A model generated the notes under the pieces. That model ran no database searches. It was given only the letters and a program-made list of their open reading frames with translations, and was not told the origin of the DNA. The translations under genes and the position numbers were made by a program. DNA of 41,400 nt from Muribaculum sp. (lineage in GTDB: Bacteria > Bacteroidota > Bacteroidia > Bacteroidales > Muribaculaceae): contig JAMPAV010000015.1 of the NCBI GenBank assembly GCA_023667055.1, positions 1 to 41,400 on the forward strand. Direction: 5' to 3'. This document shows positions 17,389 to 26,702 of the stretch, in pieces (position 1 is the stretch's first letter; every line of letters begins with the position of its first letter).

Positions 17389-17429
17389 ATTGTTTTGTGA
17401 AAAATTTTGGAGAGTGTTCTTTCTGAATC

Positions 17430-19004
17430 CTAAGAATCTATGTCACGGTTCACTTTGTATATTTTGATTTGTTCGGCACATCGCATTCCGTCGATGGCAG
17501 CCGAAACAATTCCTCCTGCATATCCGGCACCCTCACCTGCCGGATACAGTCCTTTTATCTTTGTATGGCAAAGAGTATCCTTATTCCTGGGTATCCTCAC
17601 CGGACTTGAAGTCCTTGATTCCAGGCCAATAAGTATTGCCTGGTTTGTCAAAAAGCCCTTGGCCTTGCGTCCGAAGTCCTGAAATCCTCTTTGCAATCTT
17701 GAAGTTATGAATGGCGGGAGCATTTTGTCAAGCCTGGCTTCATACAAACCGGGCAGATAACTCGACGGAGGCACATTTTTTGAGTCTTTGCCTTCCACGA
17801 AGTCCTGCATTCTTTGGGCAGGTGCGGAGATGCTGTCGCCTGATTCGTGATAAAACTTACTTTCAAGATCCTCTATGAAGTCAAGCAACTCGAATACGCC
17901 ATGGCCTGAGTATTCAGGGAAATCACCGGGACGTATTTCCACTACCATTCCTGAGTTAGCCCAGATGCTGCTGCGTGCGGATGCCGACATACCGTTGACC
18001 ACAAGTTCTCCCGGACCGCTTCCGGCAGCAACCACAACTCCACCCGGACACATGCAGAAACTATACACCCCACGTCCTTCCACTTGAGTCACAAGACTGT
18101 ATTCTGCCGGAGGCAACCATCTCCCGCGGCCTGCCTTGTTATGATATTGTATTTGGTCTATCAGATTTTGCGGATGTTCGAGGCGTACTCCCACTGCGAT
18201 TCCTTTTGATTCCATTTCCACACCATCGCGATGCAGATTCCTATATACGTCGCGGGCCGAGTGCCCTGTAGCAAGTATTATGGTATCTGTATGCAATTCA
18301 GTTCCGTCGGAAGTCACCACTCCCCTCACTTCAACATTTTCAATTAATATTTTATCCACCCGTGTCTGGAATCGTACTTCGCCTCCACATTTTATGATAG
18401 TCTGACGGATGCTCTTCATTATTCCCGGGAGACGGTCGCTGCCGATATGCGGATGCGCATCGATGAGTATTTCTTCCTTCGCTCCATGTTGCACCAATAA
18501 AGACAACACTTCCTCCGGATTACCTCTTTTCCGGCTTCTGGTGAAAAGTTTTCCATCCGAGAAGGTTCCGGCTCCCCCTTCACCAAAACAGTAATTTGAC
18601 TCAGGGTCGATTTGTTTCTCACGATTCAGGTTGGCTATGTCAATCCGACGTGAGTCAACATCTTTACCTCGTTCCAGGACCACCGGCTTCATGCCGAGTT
18701 GAATACACCTTAATGCACCAAACAGTCCGGCGGGACCGGCTCCGGCTATCACCACGATGTCTTTCGAGTTTGAGACATCCTGAAACTGTGTCGGTGAATA
18801 GCCTGATGGGATCACCTTGTCATCAGCTGTAGCCACTCGGACTGTGAGATTTATCATGATGTCTCGCTTGCGGGCATCCACAGAACGGCGAACGATTCTC
18901 CAATCGTTTACCTTGCATCCTGCAGTGCCCGACACTTTGTTTTTTAGCAGGTCAGGCGTTCCGGCAATTTCGGGTGATACACGCAGCGTTATATCTTTTA
19001 TCAT
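17430..19004 (-). CDS. FAD-dependent dehydrogenase of the COG2509 type
   Basis: NAD(P)/FAD-dependent oxidoreductase. An N-terminal domain of about 90 residues precedes the Rossmann dinucleotide fold (VVIAGAGPAGLFGALRC, about 91-107). The characteristic family signature YCFGEGGAGTFSDGKLFTR follows, then IILATGHSARD and the C-terminal PAGEGAGYAGGIVSAAIDG FAD-binding motif. The 524-residue length is usual. The substrate is not known for this family. It is the first gene of the seven-gene run, with a promoter just upstream, divergent from the HAD gene. Confidence 0.87.
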   Translation of the reverse strand: MIKDITLRVSPEIAGTPDLLKNKVSGTAGCKVNDWRIVRRSVDARKRDIMINLTVRVATADDKVIPSGYSPTQFQDVSNSKDIVVIAGAGPAGLFGALRCIQLGMKPVVLERGKDVDSRRIDIANLNREKQIDPESNYCFGEGGAGTFSDGKLFTRSRKRGNPEEVLSLLVQHGAKEEILIDAHPHIGSDRLPGIMKSIRQTIIKCGGEVRFQTRVDKILIENVEVRGVVTSDGTELHTDTIILATGHSARDVYRNLHRDGVEMESKGIAVGVRLEHPQNLIDQIQYHNKAGRGRWLPPAEYSLVTQVEGRGVYSFCMCPGGVVVAAGSGPGELVVNGMSASARSSIWANSGMVVEIRPGDFPEYSGHGVFELLDFIEDLESKFYHESGDSISAPAQRMQDFVEGKDSKNVPPSSYLPGLYEARLDKMLPPFITSRLQRGFQDFGRKAKGFLTNQAILIGLESRTSSPVRIPRNKDTLCHTKIKGLYPAGEGAGYAGGIVSAAIDGMRCAEQIKIYKVNRDIDS

Positions 19005-19059
19005 ATATCAAGACCAAAGAATAAACTTAAAAATCCATATTGGAATTTTGATTATCGTA

Positions 19060-19090
19060 CAAAATTAATAAATATTTTTGGCACTTCAAT
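19060..19090 (-). promoter_or_regulatory. Promoter for the COG2509-to-nspC gene run
   Basis: Minus strand -7 TAATTTTG (19060-19067), with ATTG (three of four) 19 bp upstream at 19087-19090. It interleaves with the plus-strand promoter at 19077-19108. Confidence 0.65.
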
Positions 19091-19108
19091 AAAAGTTGAG
19101 TAATTTTG
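19077..19108 (+). promoter_or_regulatory. Promoter for the HAD-rarA operon
   Basis: TTTG (19077-19080), a 20-bp spacer and TAATTTTG (19101-19108). This is an exact consensus match, with the transcript starting about 10 nt before the ATG. Confidence 0.8.
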
Positions 19109-19126
19109 TAAAGTAATCGTAATATT

Positions 19127-19780
19127 ATGGAAAAGAAAAACAATATAGGATGTCTGTTTGATCTTGACGGAGTATTGATCGACAGCGAGAGAATGTACAC
19201 TAAAATATGGGAAGCCATAGAGCAGCAATGGCCTACAGGCATAGATAATTTTGCATACAAGATTAAAGGCACTACTCTTGAAGATATACTTGACCATTAC
19301 TTCCCCGATGAGAATGTAAAGGCTCAGGTCGTAAAGGAGCTTTACCGCCTTGAAAGCCTGATGATATATGCACCATTGCCCGGAGCCATCGAACTGCTTG
19401 ATGAATTGAGAAGACAGAATATACCTGTAGCACTTGTCACGAGCAGCAACGATTTGAAAATGCAGCATCTTTGGAATGATATGCCTGGATTGAAAGAAAA
19501 ATTTGATGTGATTATAACCGGCGATGAAGTCACCCGTTCAAAACCAAATCCGGAGGGGTATCTCACCGCAGCACATCGTATTGGCGTGGATCCCAACAAC
19601 TGTGCCGTGTTTGAAGATTCCCTTCAAGGTGTAAAAGCCGGAAAAGCAGCCGGTGCTTTTGTGGTGGGTGTGGCAGGCACACTCAAAAAGGAAGACATAG
19701 CCCCATATTCCGATATGGTTGTCAATGGTGTGGCCGAAGTAAATGTGGATGTGATTCGTAACAAACTAACCGACAGATAA
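19127..19780 (+). CDS. HAD-family phosphatase (beta-phosphoglucomutase-like)
   Basis: Haloacid-dehalogenase-fold hydrolase. The nucleophile motif is LFDLDGVLIDSE (Asp14 and Asp16 region), followed by a helical cap. Motif II Thr/Ser is in ALVTSSN, motif III Lys in TRSKPNPEGYL, and motif IV acid in CAVFEDSLQGVKAG. This is subfamily I with a beta-phosphoglucomutase/GS1-like cap, so a small phosphosugar is a likely substrate, though the sequence does not tell which. The 217 residues match the family. One base separates it from rarA, so the two are cotranscribed. Confidence 0.9.
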   Translation: MEKKNNIGCLFDLDGVLIDSERMYTKIWEAIEQQWPTGIDNFAYKIKGTTLEDILDHYFPDENVKAQVVKELYRLESLMIYAPLPGAIELLDELRRQNIPVALVTSSNDLKMQHLWNDMPGLKEKFDVIITGDEVTRSKPNPEGYLTAAHRIGVDPNNCAVFEDSLQGVKAGKAAGAFVVGVAGTLKKEDIAPYSDMVVNGVAEVNVDVIRNKLTDR

Positions 19781-19781
19781 C

Positions 19782-21062
19782 ATGGCAAATTTCGAGCCTC
19801 TTGCCGAGCGTCTGCGTCCCAATACTCTTGACGAGTATATTGGTCAGAAGCATCTTGTAGGTAGCGGTGGCATAATCCGCAATATGATAGAGACCGGAAA
19901 GGTCAATTCTTTCATACTCTGGGGGCCTCCCGGTGTAGGAAAGACCACCCTTGCACGCATTATCGCCAATACAATAGATGCAAAATTCTACACTCTGAGT
20001 GCTGTAACTTCAGGAGTGAAGGATGTTCGCGATGTTCTCGACAAATGCACTCGCGAGGCAACGAGCATGTTTGCGACGGCCCGTCCTATATTGTTCATCG
20101 ATGAAATCCATCGTTTCAATAAGGCTCAGCAGGATTCTTTGCTTGGTGCTGTGGAAAAAGGTGTGGTCACCCTCATTGGCGCCACTACAGAGAATCCATC
20201 ATTCGAAGTTATCCGGCCACTCCTGAGCCGGGCACAGGTATATACTCTCAAATCGCTTGAACAAGATGATCTTAAAACGCTTCTTGACCGGGCGTTGACT
20301 AAAGACCGGGTGTTGTCGAAAAGAAAAGTGGAAGTGAAATCCACAAATGCTTTGTTTCGTTTTTCGGGAGGTGATGCCCGCAAATTGCTCAATATCCTTG
20401 ATTTGTTGGAACAGAGTGTGCCACAGGACTCCCCTATTGTCATAGATGATGAATTTGTCACCAATAGCCTTCAGGTGAATCCCGCTGCCTACGACCGAAA
20501 TGGCGAAATGCACTACGATATCATTTCAGCTTTCATCAAGTCTATCCGTGGAAGCGATCCCGATGCTGCTGTGTATTGGTTGGCGAGGATGGTGGCCGGG
20601 GGTGAGGATCCAAAGTTTATAGCCAGGCGACTTGTGATTTCTGCTGCCGAAGACATAGGTCTTGCCAATCCTAATGCTTTGCTTCTTGCCAACGCCACAT
20701 TTGATGCCCTGCAAAAAATAGGTTGGCCTGAAGGCAGGATAATATTGGCTGAGTGCACCATATATCTTGCCACATCGCCGAAAAGCAATTCTGCATATCT
20801 TTCTATAGATGCAGCCCTTGATATGGTGAAGAAGACGGGCGACCTGCCTGTCCCTTTGCATCTGCGCAATGCGCCTACGGCTCTGATGAAAGAGATGGGA
20901 TATCACGATGGCTATAAGTATGCCCATGATTATCCCAACCATTTTGTGGACCAGCAATATCTTCCCGATGCCCTCGCAGGCATGAGGCTTTGGACTCCAC
21001 AGGACAATTCCTCAGAAACTAAACTTGCCGCCTTCATGCAGCATCTGCACTCCACAAGATGA
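19782..21062 (+). CDS. rarA: Replication-associated recombination ATPase RarA (MgsA)
   Basis: AAA+ clamp-loader-like ATPase acting at stalled forks. Walker A GPPGVGKTTLA is at about 45-55, Walker B is ILFIDEIHRF, and sensor 1 is GATTENPSFE. The C-terminal tetramerisation region includes GSDPDAAVYWLARM and the RRLVISAAEDIGLANP motif. The 426 residues are typical. It is cotranscribed with the HAD gene and converges on the UDG-like gene, with only 14 bp between their stops. Confidence 0.95.
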   Translation: MANFEPLAERLRPNTLDEYIGQKHLVGSGGIIRNMIETGKVNSFILWGPPGVGKTTLARIIANTIDAKFYTLSAVTSGVKDVRDVLDKCTREATSMFATARPILFIDEIHRFNKAQQDSLLGAVEKGVVTLIGATTENPSFEVIRPLLSRAQVYTLKSLEQDDLKTLLDRALTKDRVLSKRKVEVKSTNALFRFSGGDARKLLNILDLLEQSVPQDSPIVIDDEFVTNSLQVNPAAYDRNGEMHYDIISAFIKSIRGSDPDAAVYWLARMVAGGEDPKFIARRLVISAAEDIGLANPNALLLANATFDALQKIGWPEGRIILAECTIYLATSPKSNSAYLSIDAALDMVKKTGDLPVPLHLRNAPTALMKEMGYHDGYKYAHDYPNHFVDQQYLPDALAGMRLWTPQDNSSETKLAAFMQHLHSTR

Positions 21063-21076
21063 CTCATCGCTTCCTA

Positions 21077-21652
21077 TCATAGTATTCCGGCAGCACGGAA
21101 TAACTCTGCATAATACTCAGCCTTTCGTTCCATCTTCATCGGGTAGGCACGGCTTGTGGAAGGCATACGCCATATATGTAGGCCATCATCCGATTCCACC
21201 ATCTCCCCCATTTTGGGTAATCTTGTTTTTGTGATACCGGCTATAATTCCGGCTGCTTTTTCCCCTGTGGTGGCAATCGTGCGACATTCCGGTATTTCCT
21301 CAAGCAAATCATAGAGGGGCATGGGGGTGAGTATCTCGAGAAACTTATCAGAGGCATTTCCTTTAAGCCGTCTCACTTCGCGCCCCGTGTCATTTAACGC
21401 TATATGATTGATGGCAGCCAGTTTTCTGCAATCTGCTTCACGAAAACATTTTCTTTCCGAATCATAGAGTGCATTTTTGTCATCAAGGAATAGCAATCCG
21501 CAAATTCGCCAGAAATCATTTATAGGGTTTGGATAATAGAAATTCATGCTCCAGCGGTGTTCTCCCGGTGGGAAAGTTCCCATAATCAATGCCCTTGCTC
21601 CAGCAGGCAAAAATGGCTCAAAAGGATGCCTCTCTATAATAATATCATTCAT
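21077..21652 (-). CDS. Uracil-DNA glycosylase family (MUG/TDG-like) protein
   Basis: Predicted base-excision glycosylase of the UDG fold. The first motif region is ALIMGTFPPGEHRWSMNFYYPN, and NDFWRICG follows. A central AAINHIALNDTGREV segment and a C-terminal MPSTSRAY motif resemble the NPSxxS/A DNA-intercalation loop of Mug-type enzymes. The 191-residue length fits. The exact base specificity (uracil, xanthine or mismatched thymine) cannot be read from the sequence. No strong promoter is seen upstream; TATATTTA at 21676-21683 is one base off the -7 consensus. Confidence 0.75.
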   Translation of the reverse strand: MNDIIIERHPFEPFLPAGARALIMGTFPPGEHRWSMNFYYPNPINDFWRICGLLFLDDKNALYDSERKCFREADCRKLAAINHIALNDTGREVRRLKGNASDKFLEILTPMPLYDLLEEIPECRTIATTGEKAAGIIAGITKTRLPKMGEMVESDDGLHIWRMPSTSRAYPMKMERKAEYYAELFRAAGIL

Positions 21653-21759
21653 ATATTTCCAAATTAAATCGTTTGTAAATATAACAACACATTGGGTCTA
21701 ATTATGGCTTTATTGCAGAATTTGAAAGATAATTTTCACGTGTAATCAAAAAAATTTAC

Positions 21760-21767
21760 TAAATTTG
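21760..21767 (+). promoter_or_regulatory. -7 element before the GH43 gene
   Basis: TAAATTTG matches the -7 consensus about 94 bp before the start codon. The -33 position is weak. Confidence 0.45.
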
Positions 21768-21860
21768 CAACATTGGAGACATTCTTTTGTCTTGTGTCGC
21801 GACATACGATGGATTTCCCTACACAAATAAGTTGAAATAGTCTCGTTAAACACGATTTTT

Positions 21861-23471
21861 ATGAATGCCAAATCAGTCAAAACTTGCATTATAAGCACCA
21901 CGCTCATGTTAGCAGCCACTTCAGTTGCTATGGCAACTCCTTGGATACCCGACCAGGGTGACGGGACATACATAAATCCAATAATACATGCCGATTATTC
22001 AGATCCCGATGTGATACGGGTAGGCGATGACTACTGGATGGTGGCATCAAGTTTCAACTGCTTTCCCGGCATCCCCATACTTCACTCAAAAGATTTGGTA
22101 AACTGGAAAATAGCCGGTCATGTCTATGAGCGGTTGCCACTTGACAAATACGATCATCCGGTGCATGGAGAAGGAAGCTGGGCTCCGGCTATACGGTATC
22201 ATGATGGTAAATTCTACGTTTACTTTTGCACTCCCAATGATGGCCTTTTCGTAGCTCGGGCTGAGAATCCCAAGGGAGAATGGGAATTGACACAGATTGT
22301 AGATGTAGTCAAATGGGAGGATCCATGTCCTTTTTGGGATGAAAATGGTGATGCCTATCTCATACACAGCATACACCGTGGAGGTCCGGCGGTACTGCAC
22401 CGAATGTCGGCTGATGGCATGTCGCTTCTCGACAATGGCATTGTGGTCTATCATGACGAGGCTACAAATCCAATATTGGAAGGGCTCAAAATGTATAAAC
22501 GGGATGGATGGTACTATATCTTTGCGCCTGCGGGTGGAGTGGAAACCGGTTGGCAAACAGTGTTGCGCTCGAAAAACATTTATGGCCCATACGAGGCACG
22601 CAGGGTTTTGGAACAAGGTAACACCGAAATCAACGGACCACATCAAGGAGGTCTTGTGGATACTCCCGATGGCAATGAATGGTGGTTTGTGCATTTTCAG
22701 TCAAAAGGCAATTATGGAAGGGTCACTCATCTCCAACCGGCTTCCTGGAGTGATGATGGATGGATTGTTATAGGTGAAGACAGTGATGAAGATGGTATAG
22801 GCAACCCTGTAAAAAGTCATCGTAAGCCATCGCTACCGGGTCAAGCCATAACAAAGCCCCAAACCACCGACCAATTTTCCGATACCATCCCTTCTCATCA
22901 ATGGCAATGGCAATCACATGCAAAGAATGATTGGTATTCCTTGACAGCAAATCCCGGACATCTGCGTCTTTATGCCATAGCATGTCCGTCGGAAAAGGGA
23001 AATCTCTATTATGCCGGCAATATGTATCTTCAGAAATTTCCAGCTCCGGAATTTACAGCAACGACCCTCGTTGACACACACTTCATTGCAGATGGGGATA
23101 GAGCAGGACTTATCACAATGGGAAGCAAGTATTCTTATATTGCCGTCATAAAAGGTGATAGCGGCAACAGAGTGGCAGTAGTGACGGGACGGAATGACAA
23201 ATTTGCTGTCACACCAGAGGAAATTGCATCGGCTCCAATCAGTACGGACAGAGTCTGGCTTAGAATGCAACTGACTTCAGAAACTGAATGCAGCTATTTC
23301 TACAGTACAGACGGACAACACTTTCATTCGCTTGGCGTTCCCTGCAACGTATATCCCGGAGTATGGATTGGTGCAAAGACAGGAATTTTCTGTAGTTCAC
23401 CCAACATTGTCCCTTCTTCAGGATATGCAGATTTCGATTACTTCATTCTAAATTCGGTGAAAAAAAAGTAA
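21861..23471 (+). CDS. Glycoside hydrolase family 43 (beta-xylosidase/arabinofuranosidase)
   Basis: Secreted enzyme that trims xylose or arabinose from xylan fragments. The signal peptide is residues 1 to about 25 (MLAATSVAMA then TPW). The five-bladed propeller catalytic domain has the base Asp48 in ADYSDPDVIRVGDDYW, the pKa-modulating Asp region at GSWAPAIRYHDGKFYVYF, and the general acid Glu near residue 207 in NPILEGLKMYK. The C-terminal part (about 340-536) looks like the beta-sandwich (DUF1349/beta-xylosidase C-terminal) often joined to GH43. The 536-residue length is normal. It is followed after 12 bp by an unrelated nuclease gene. It belongs functionally with the GH51, GH67 and xyl genes downstream. 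Confidence 0.92.
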   Translation: MNAKSVKTCIISTTLMLAATSVAMATPWIPDQGDGTYINPIIHADYSDPDVIRVGDDYWMVASSFNCFPGIPILHSKDLVNWKIAGHVYERLPLDKYDHPVHGEGSWAPAIRYHDGKFYVYFCTPNDGLFVARAENPKGEWELTQIVDVVKWEDPCPFWDENGDAYLIHSIHRGGPAVLHRMSADGMSLLDNGIVVYHDEATNPILEGLKMYKRDGWYYIFAPAGGVETGWQTVLRSKNIYGPYEARRVLEQGNTEINGPHQGGLVDTPDGNEWWFVHFQSKGNYGRVTHLQPASWSDDGWIVIGEDSDEDGIGNPVKSHRKPSLPGQAITKPQTTDQFSDTIPSHQWQWQSHAKNDWYSLTANPGHLRLYAIACPSEKGNLYYAGNMYLQKFPAPEFTATTLVDTHFIADGDRAGLITMGSKYSYIAVIKGDSGNRVAVVTGRNDKFAVTPEEIASAPISTDRVWLRMQLTSETECSYFYSTDGQHFHSLGVPCNVYPGVWIGAKTGIFCSSPNIVPSSGYADFDYFILNSVKKK

Positions 23472-23483
23472 ATTTCTCATACT

Positions 23484-26400
23484 GTGGAATCTTTTCTTAC
23501 ATCAATAGCCAAAGCATACTCGGCTCAATATTCAGATTTGTCTTCTTTTCTGTTTGTCTTTCCCGGAAGACGAGCAGGCACTTTCTTCATCAAGTATCTG
23601 GCTGAATCCACACGCGGACGCGACATACTTTTGCCCGATGTCACCACCATGTCCGACTTTGTGGAGAAAATATCAGGGAAAGTAGTGGCCGGGCGCATTG
23701 AATTGCTCTTCATATTGTATCAGGCTTACTCCGGATTGCTCAGGGATGCCGGCGCTGAGAAAATACCCGACTTCGACGCATTCCGCCGTTGGGGAGAGAC
23801 CGCCCTCTCTGATTTCAACGAGGTTGATATGCAGTGTGTGGATCCGGATGCCATATTCAAGAATGTGAAAGACATCAAGGAAATAAGCAGCAACTTCCTG
23901 ACTGAAGAACAGATGAAAGTGATGAATGAATTTTTCGGACAAGCCTTCGATCCCGAAAACATCGCCACTGAGTTCTGGAAAAAGTTCACCGATAAGGAAG
24001 ACAGCGAACTGCACTCTAAATTCAGATTGCTTTGGCAAGTTCTTGCCCCGCTATATGCTAAATTCAAGGAGCATCTCGATGCCATGGGTCTTACCACTTC
24101 AGGCGGTTCCTATAGAATTGCCGCAGATATACTGGAGAAAGGATTCCCTCGCAATGTCAAAGCGGAGAAAGTCGTAATGGTGGGATTCAACGCCCTCACC
24201 TCTTCTGAAAGGAAGATTTTTGACGCCCTTTCCAATCTTGAGGATGAGTCCTCAGGAGAACCCTTCGCCGACTTCTTTTGGGACGCTCCCGGGCCGGTGA
24301 TTCTTGACAGGTTTTCCACAGCCGGACGATATGTGCAACACGGCATAGATCGTTGGCCGGCACCGCAATGGGCTCTCCCCTATCTTGCAGAGTCTGATGT
24401 CGAAGTTATGCCAAAGGATATCCGCGTCATTTCCGTACCATCTAATTCAGCACAGACAAAAGTGGTGTCGGAGGTACTTGCCGACATGACCTCTCGCCTG
24501 CCGGAATCGGATTTCACTTCGGCAAAGGTTGCCGTGGTGCTTCCCGATGAAGGATTGCTTATGCCCATGCTGTATTCCCTGCCTGCAGGGATTAAGGATG
24601 TCAATCTCACCATGGGTTATCCTCTGCGGCTGTCGGCTGTCTATACTTTCGTGTCGCTTCTGCGGCGCCTTGAGTCAAGCCGACGCAAATCGGGCAACGG
24701 CATCGGCTACTACTACAAGGATTTCAACATGCTACTCTCCCATCCGTTTAGCCGAGTGCTCTTCGGACAGGCCGTGACAGATGTGAAGGAGTGGATCATG
24801 AAGCACCACAGGTTTATAATTGACGTGGGCGATATCCGGGATATAAGCCCCGACATGGCCAATCTTCTTCGTCCGCTCAACGATGATGCAGGCCCCGAAG
24901 AAACATTTGAATGGCTCGACCTTATTCTCAGTCGCATTGCCTCTGCCACAGACCGGGATGAGACCAAGACAATCAAAGACAACGTGGATGCTTCCAACAT
25001 AGCAGTCTATAGGCTCGCCTTGCGAAAGATGCTGGAGGCTGTGGAGGAATATGGCATCTCAATGCAGTGGCGCACATTTCTAACCCTGACCGACAGATTG
25101 ATATCCTCCGAAACTGTGAATTTTGAGGGGCAACCGCTGAAGGGACTTCAGGTGATGGGCATACTCGAGACCCGCGCACTTGATTTCGAAAGAATCATTA
25201 TACCTTCACTCAATGAGCGGATACTGCCTGCAAGGAGAAGGACAAGGACCTTTATATCCGACTCACTCCGCAAGGCCTACGGACTGCCGCCCGTGAACTA
25301 CTCCGAATCCCTGTTTGCATATTATTTCTATAGGATGATAGCCAGAGCCAAGGAAGTGGTGTTGCTCTACGACTCACGCTCCTCGGAAGGTGTGCGCAGC
25401 GGGGATGTGTCGCGATATGTATTGCAGCTCAGGTATCTCTATGCCCGCGAAAACCTGCGGATGGAGTCAAGGTCTTTCAGAATGTCGAAATCGGAATTGA
25501 AACCATCACCTATAGCGAAAACCCCTCAGATGCTTGAGGGGCTTTCCACATTCCTTGATCCCGGGCCAGAAGGAAGCAATCTCTCGGCCACCGCTTTGAC
25601 AAAATATACAGGTTGCCAGTTGAGATTCTACTATGAGAATATCCTGAAAATCAAGACTGATGAGGAATCCGGAGAATATATCGATTCCATCACCCAGGGC
25701 TCTATCGTGCACGACGTGATGCAAAGAATGTATCTGCCCGACCATTTGCAGAAGAAATTCCTTGAAAATCCACAGGTTATCGATACTGCACTCATCAATT
25801 CGAGGATCAAGGATGCCAACCGAATCGATGATATGATAAAGAAAGCAATCAACCGGCTTTTCTTTCACCTTCCAGCCGACCAGGAAGACCGACCTCTTCG
25901 TGGTTCGTCGGCTCATGTGGCCAAGATTCTTCGCAATCAGGTCATCGGAATCCTCAAATTTGACCTTTCGCAGGCTCCGTTTCTTCTTTTTGGAGTTGAG
26001 ATGGATGGCAACGTCTCGCTCCGTATGCCCGATGGAAGGCTTGTCAACATGCGGTATGCCATAGACAGACTCGACACTCAGCTTGTGACTCACGATGGAG
26101 TGGAACGTGAACTTCTCAGAATTGTAGATTACAAGACCGGCACCGTACATGCTGAGGCTGAGACCATGGAATCTGTCTTCATGGGAGACTACAAAGGCAA
26201 AAACCTCCTTCAGTTGTGGCTTTATGCAAATCTTTTTGACGCTCTTCCAGACAAGAACTTCGATAAAAACGGGCCTCGTCCGATCTTAGACCTCTTTGGC
26301 CAGAAGCCCGGCTTCCCCACCCAACCTCTGATTCTGGAACTTTACGACATCAGCTATATTTCATCGGGCCGACATGTATATCCAAAAGTGGAAGGCGAGT

Positions 26401-26552
26401 TTCAGCAAGACCATACGCAAAAGAATGCCGAATATCTATCGCTGCTCGAAAACACCCTTGAAGAACTATTTGACCCCTCATCACCATTCCGGCCAGCAGC
26501 TGATGAAGAAGCATGCCGCTACTGCCCTTTCAAGACCATCTGCTGGCGCTAA
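23484..26552 (+). CDS. AddB-like PD-(D/E)XK nuclease with iron-sulfur staple
   Basis: Large exonuclease related to AddB, which together with an AddA helicase resects double-strand ends. The C-terminal nuclease domain carries RIVDYKTGTVHAEAE (near residue 885). The four-cysteine [4Fe-4S] arrangement is visible: one Cys before the nuclease (YTGCQLRFYYENI, near 711) and CRYCPFKTIC at 1012-1021. The N-terminal helicase-like half starts FVFPGRRAGTFF, where AddB would have Walker A. The Gly-Lys-Ser/Thr is absent, so it is not expected to bind ATP. It starts at GTG, 12 bp after the GH43 stop. No AddA-type UvrD helicase lies next to it within the window. Confidence 0.87.
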   Translation: MESFLTSIAKAYSAQYSDLSSFLFVFPGRRAGTFFIKYLAESTRGRDILLPDVTTMSDFVEKISGKVVAGRIELLFILYQAYSGLLRDAGAEKIPDFDAFRRWGETALSDFNEVDMQCVDPDAIFKNVKDIKEISSNFLTEEQMKVMNEFFGQAFDPENIATEFWKKFTDKEDSELHSKFRLLWQVLAPLYAKFKEHLDAMGLTTSGGSYRIAADILEKGFPRNVKAEKVVMVGFNALTSSERKIFDALSNLEDESSGEPFADFFWDAPGPVILDRFSTAGRYVQHGIDRWPAPQWALPYLAESDVEVMPKDIRVISVPSNSAQTKVVSEVLADMTSRLPESDFTSAKVAVVLPDEGLLMPMLYSLPAGIKDVNLTMGYPLRLSAVYTFVSLLRRLESSRRKSGNGIGYYYKDFNMLLSHPFSRVLFGQAVTDVKEWIMKHHRFIIDVGDIRDISPDMANLLRPLNDDAGPEETFEWLDLILSRIASATDRDETKTIKDNVDASNIAVYRLALRKMLEAVEEYGISMQWRTFLTLTDRLISSETVNFEGQPLKGLQVMGILETRALDFERIIIPSLNERILPARRRTRTFISDSLRKAYGLPPVNYSESLFAYYFYRMIARAKEVVLLYDSRSSEGVRSGDVSRYVLQLRYLYARENLRMESRSFRMSKSELKPSPIAKTPQMLEGLSTFLDPGPEGSNLSATALTKYTGCQLRFYYENILKIKTDEESGEYIDSITQGSIVHDVMQRMYLPDHLQKKFLENPQVIDTALINSRIKDANRIDDMIKKAINRLFFHLPADQEDRPLRGSSAHVAKILRNQVIGILKFDLSQAPFLLFGVEMDGNVSLRMPDGRLVNMRYAIDRLDTQLVTHDGVERELLRIVDYKTGTVHAEAETMESVFMGDYKGKNLLQLWLYANLFDALPDKNFDKNGPRPILDLFGQKPGFPTQPLILELYDISYISSGRHVYPKVEGEFQQDHTQKNAEYLSLLENTLEELFDPSSPFRPAADEEACRYCPFKTICWR

Positions 26553-26553
26553 C

Positions 26554-26607
26554 CCACACAACGACAACAACGACAACAGTGAAAACAATGAAAACAATGA
26601 AAACCAA
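26554..26607. repeat. Six degenerate 9-bp tandem units after the AddB-like gene
   Basis: Contiguous units CCACACAAC, GACAACAAC, GACAACAGT, GAAAACAAT, GAAAACAAT and GAAAACCAA begin directly after the stop codon. The array ends just before the rplY promoter. It has no open frame of its own. Confidence 0.75.
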
Positions 26608-26608
26608 A

Positions 26609-26640
26609 CTTGCGTATGTCGGAAAAAATTAGTAATTTTG
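26609..26640 (+). promoter_or_regulatory. Promoter for rplY
   Basis: CTTG (three of four, 26609-26612), a 20-bp spacer and TAATTTTG (26633-26640). The predicted leader is about 110 nt, unusually long for this window. Confidence 0.7.
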
Positions 26641-26665
26641 CAACCGCAAACCCAAAAGCAATACG

Positions 26666-26702
26666 GGCGGCTGGTTGACATCGGGTATGTCGCTCATGCC
26701 GG
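26666..26702 (+). promoter_or_regulatory. Possible structured 5' leader of rplY
   Basis: The leader contains a perfect 5-bp hairpin GACAT-CGGGT-ATGTC (26677-26691). It is enclosed by CGGC and GCCG segments that could pair around it. It could be an autoregulatory ribosomal-protein leader; no known RNA family was matched by eye. Confidence 0.35.

Noticed and set aside
21084..21101. ATTCCG/CGGAAT hairpin at the end of the UDG-like gene as a terminator for rarA
   Set aside because: The stem is only 6 bp and there is no T-run on either side.
25506..26150. A 214-codon minus-strand open frame inside the AddB-like gene
   Set aside because: It is antisense to the conserved nuclease region and has no family pattern.
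26554..26607. Possible CRISPR array
   Set aside because: Units are 9 bp with no spacers between them, so this is a simple tandem repeat.
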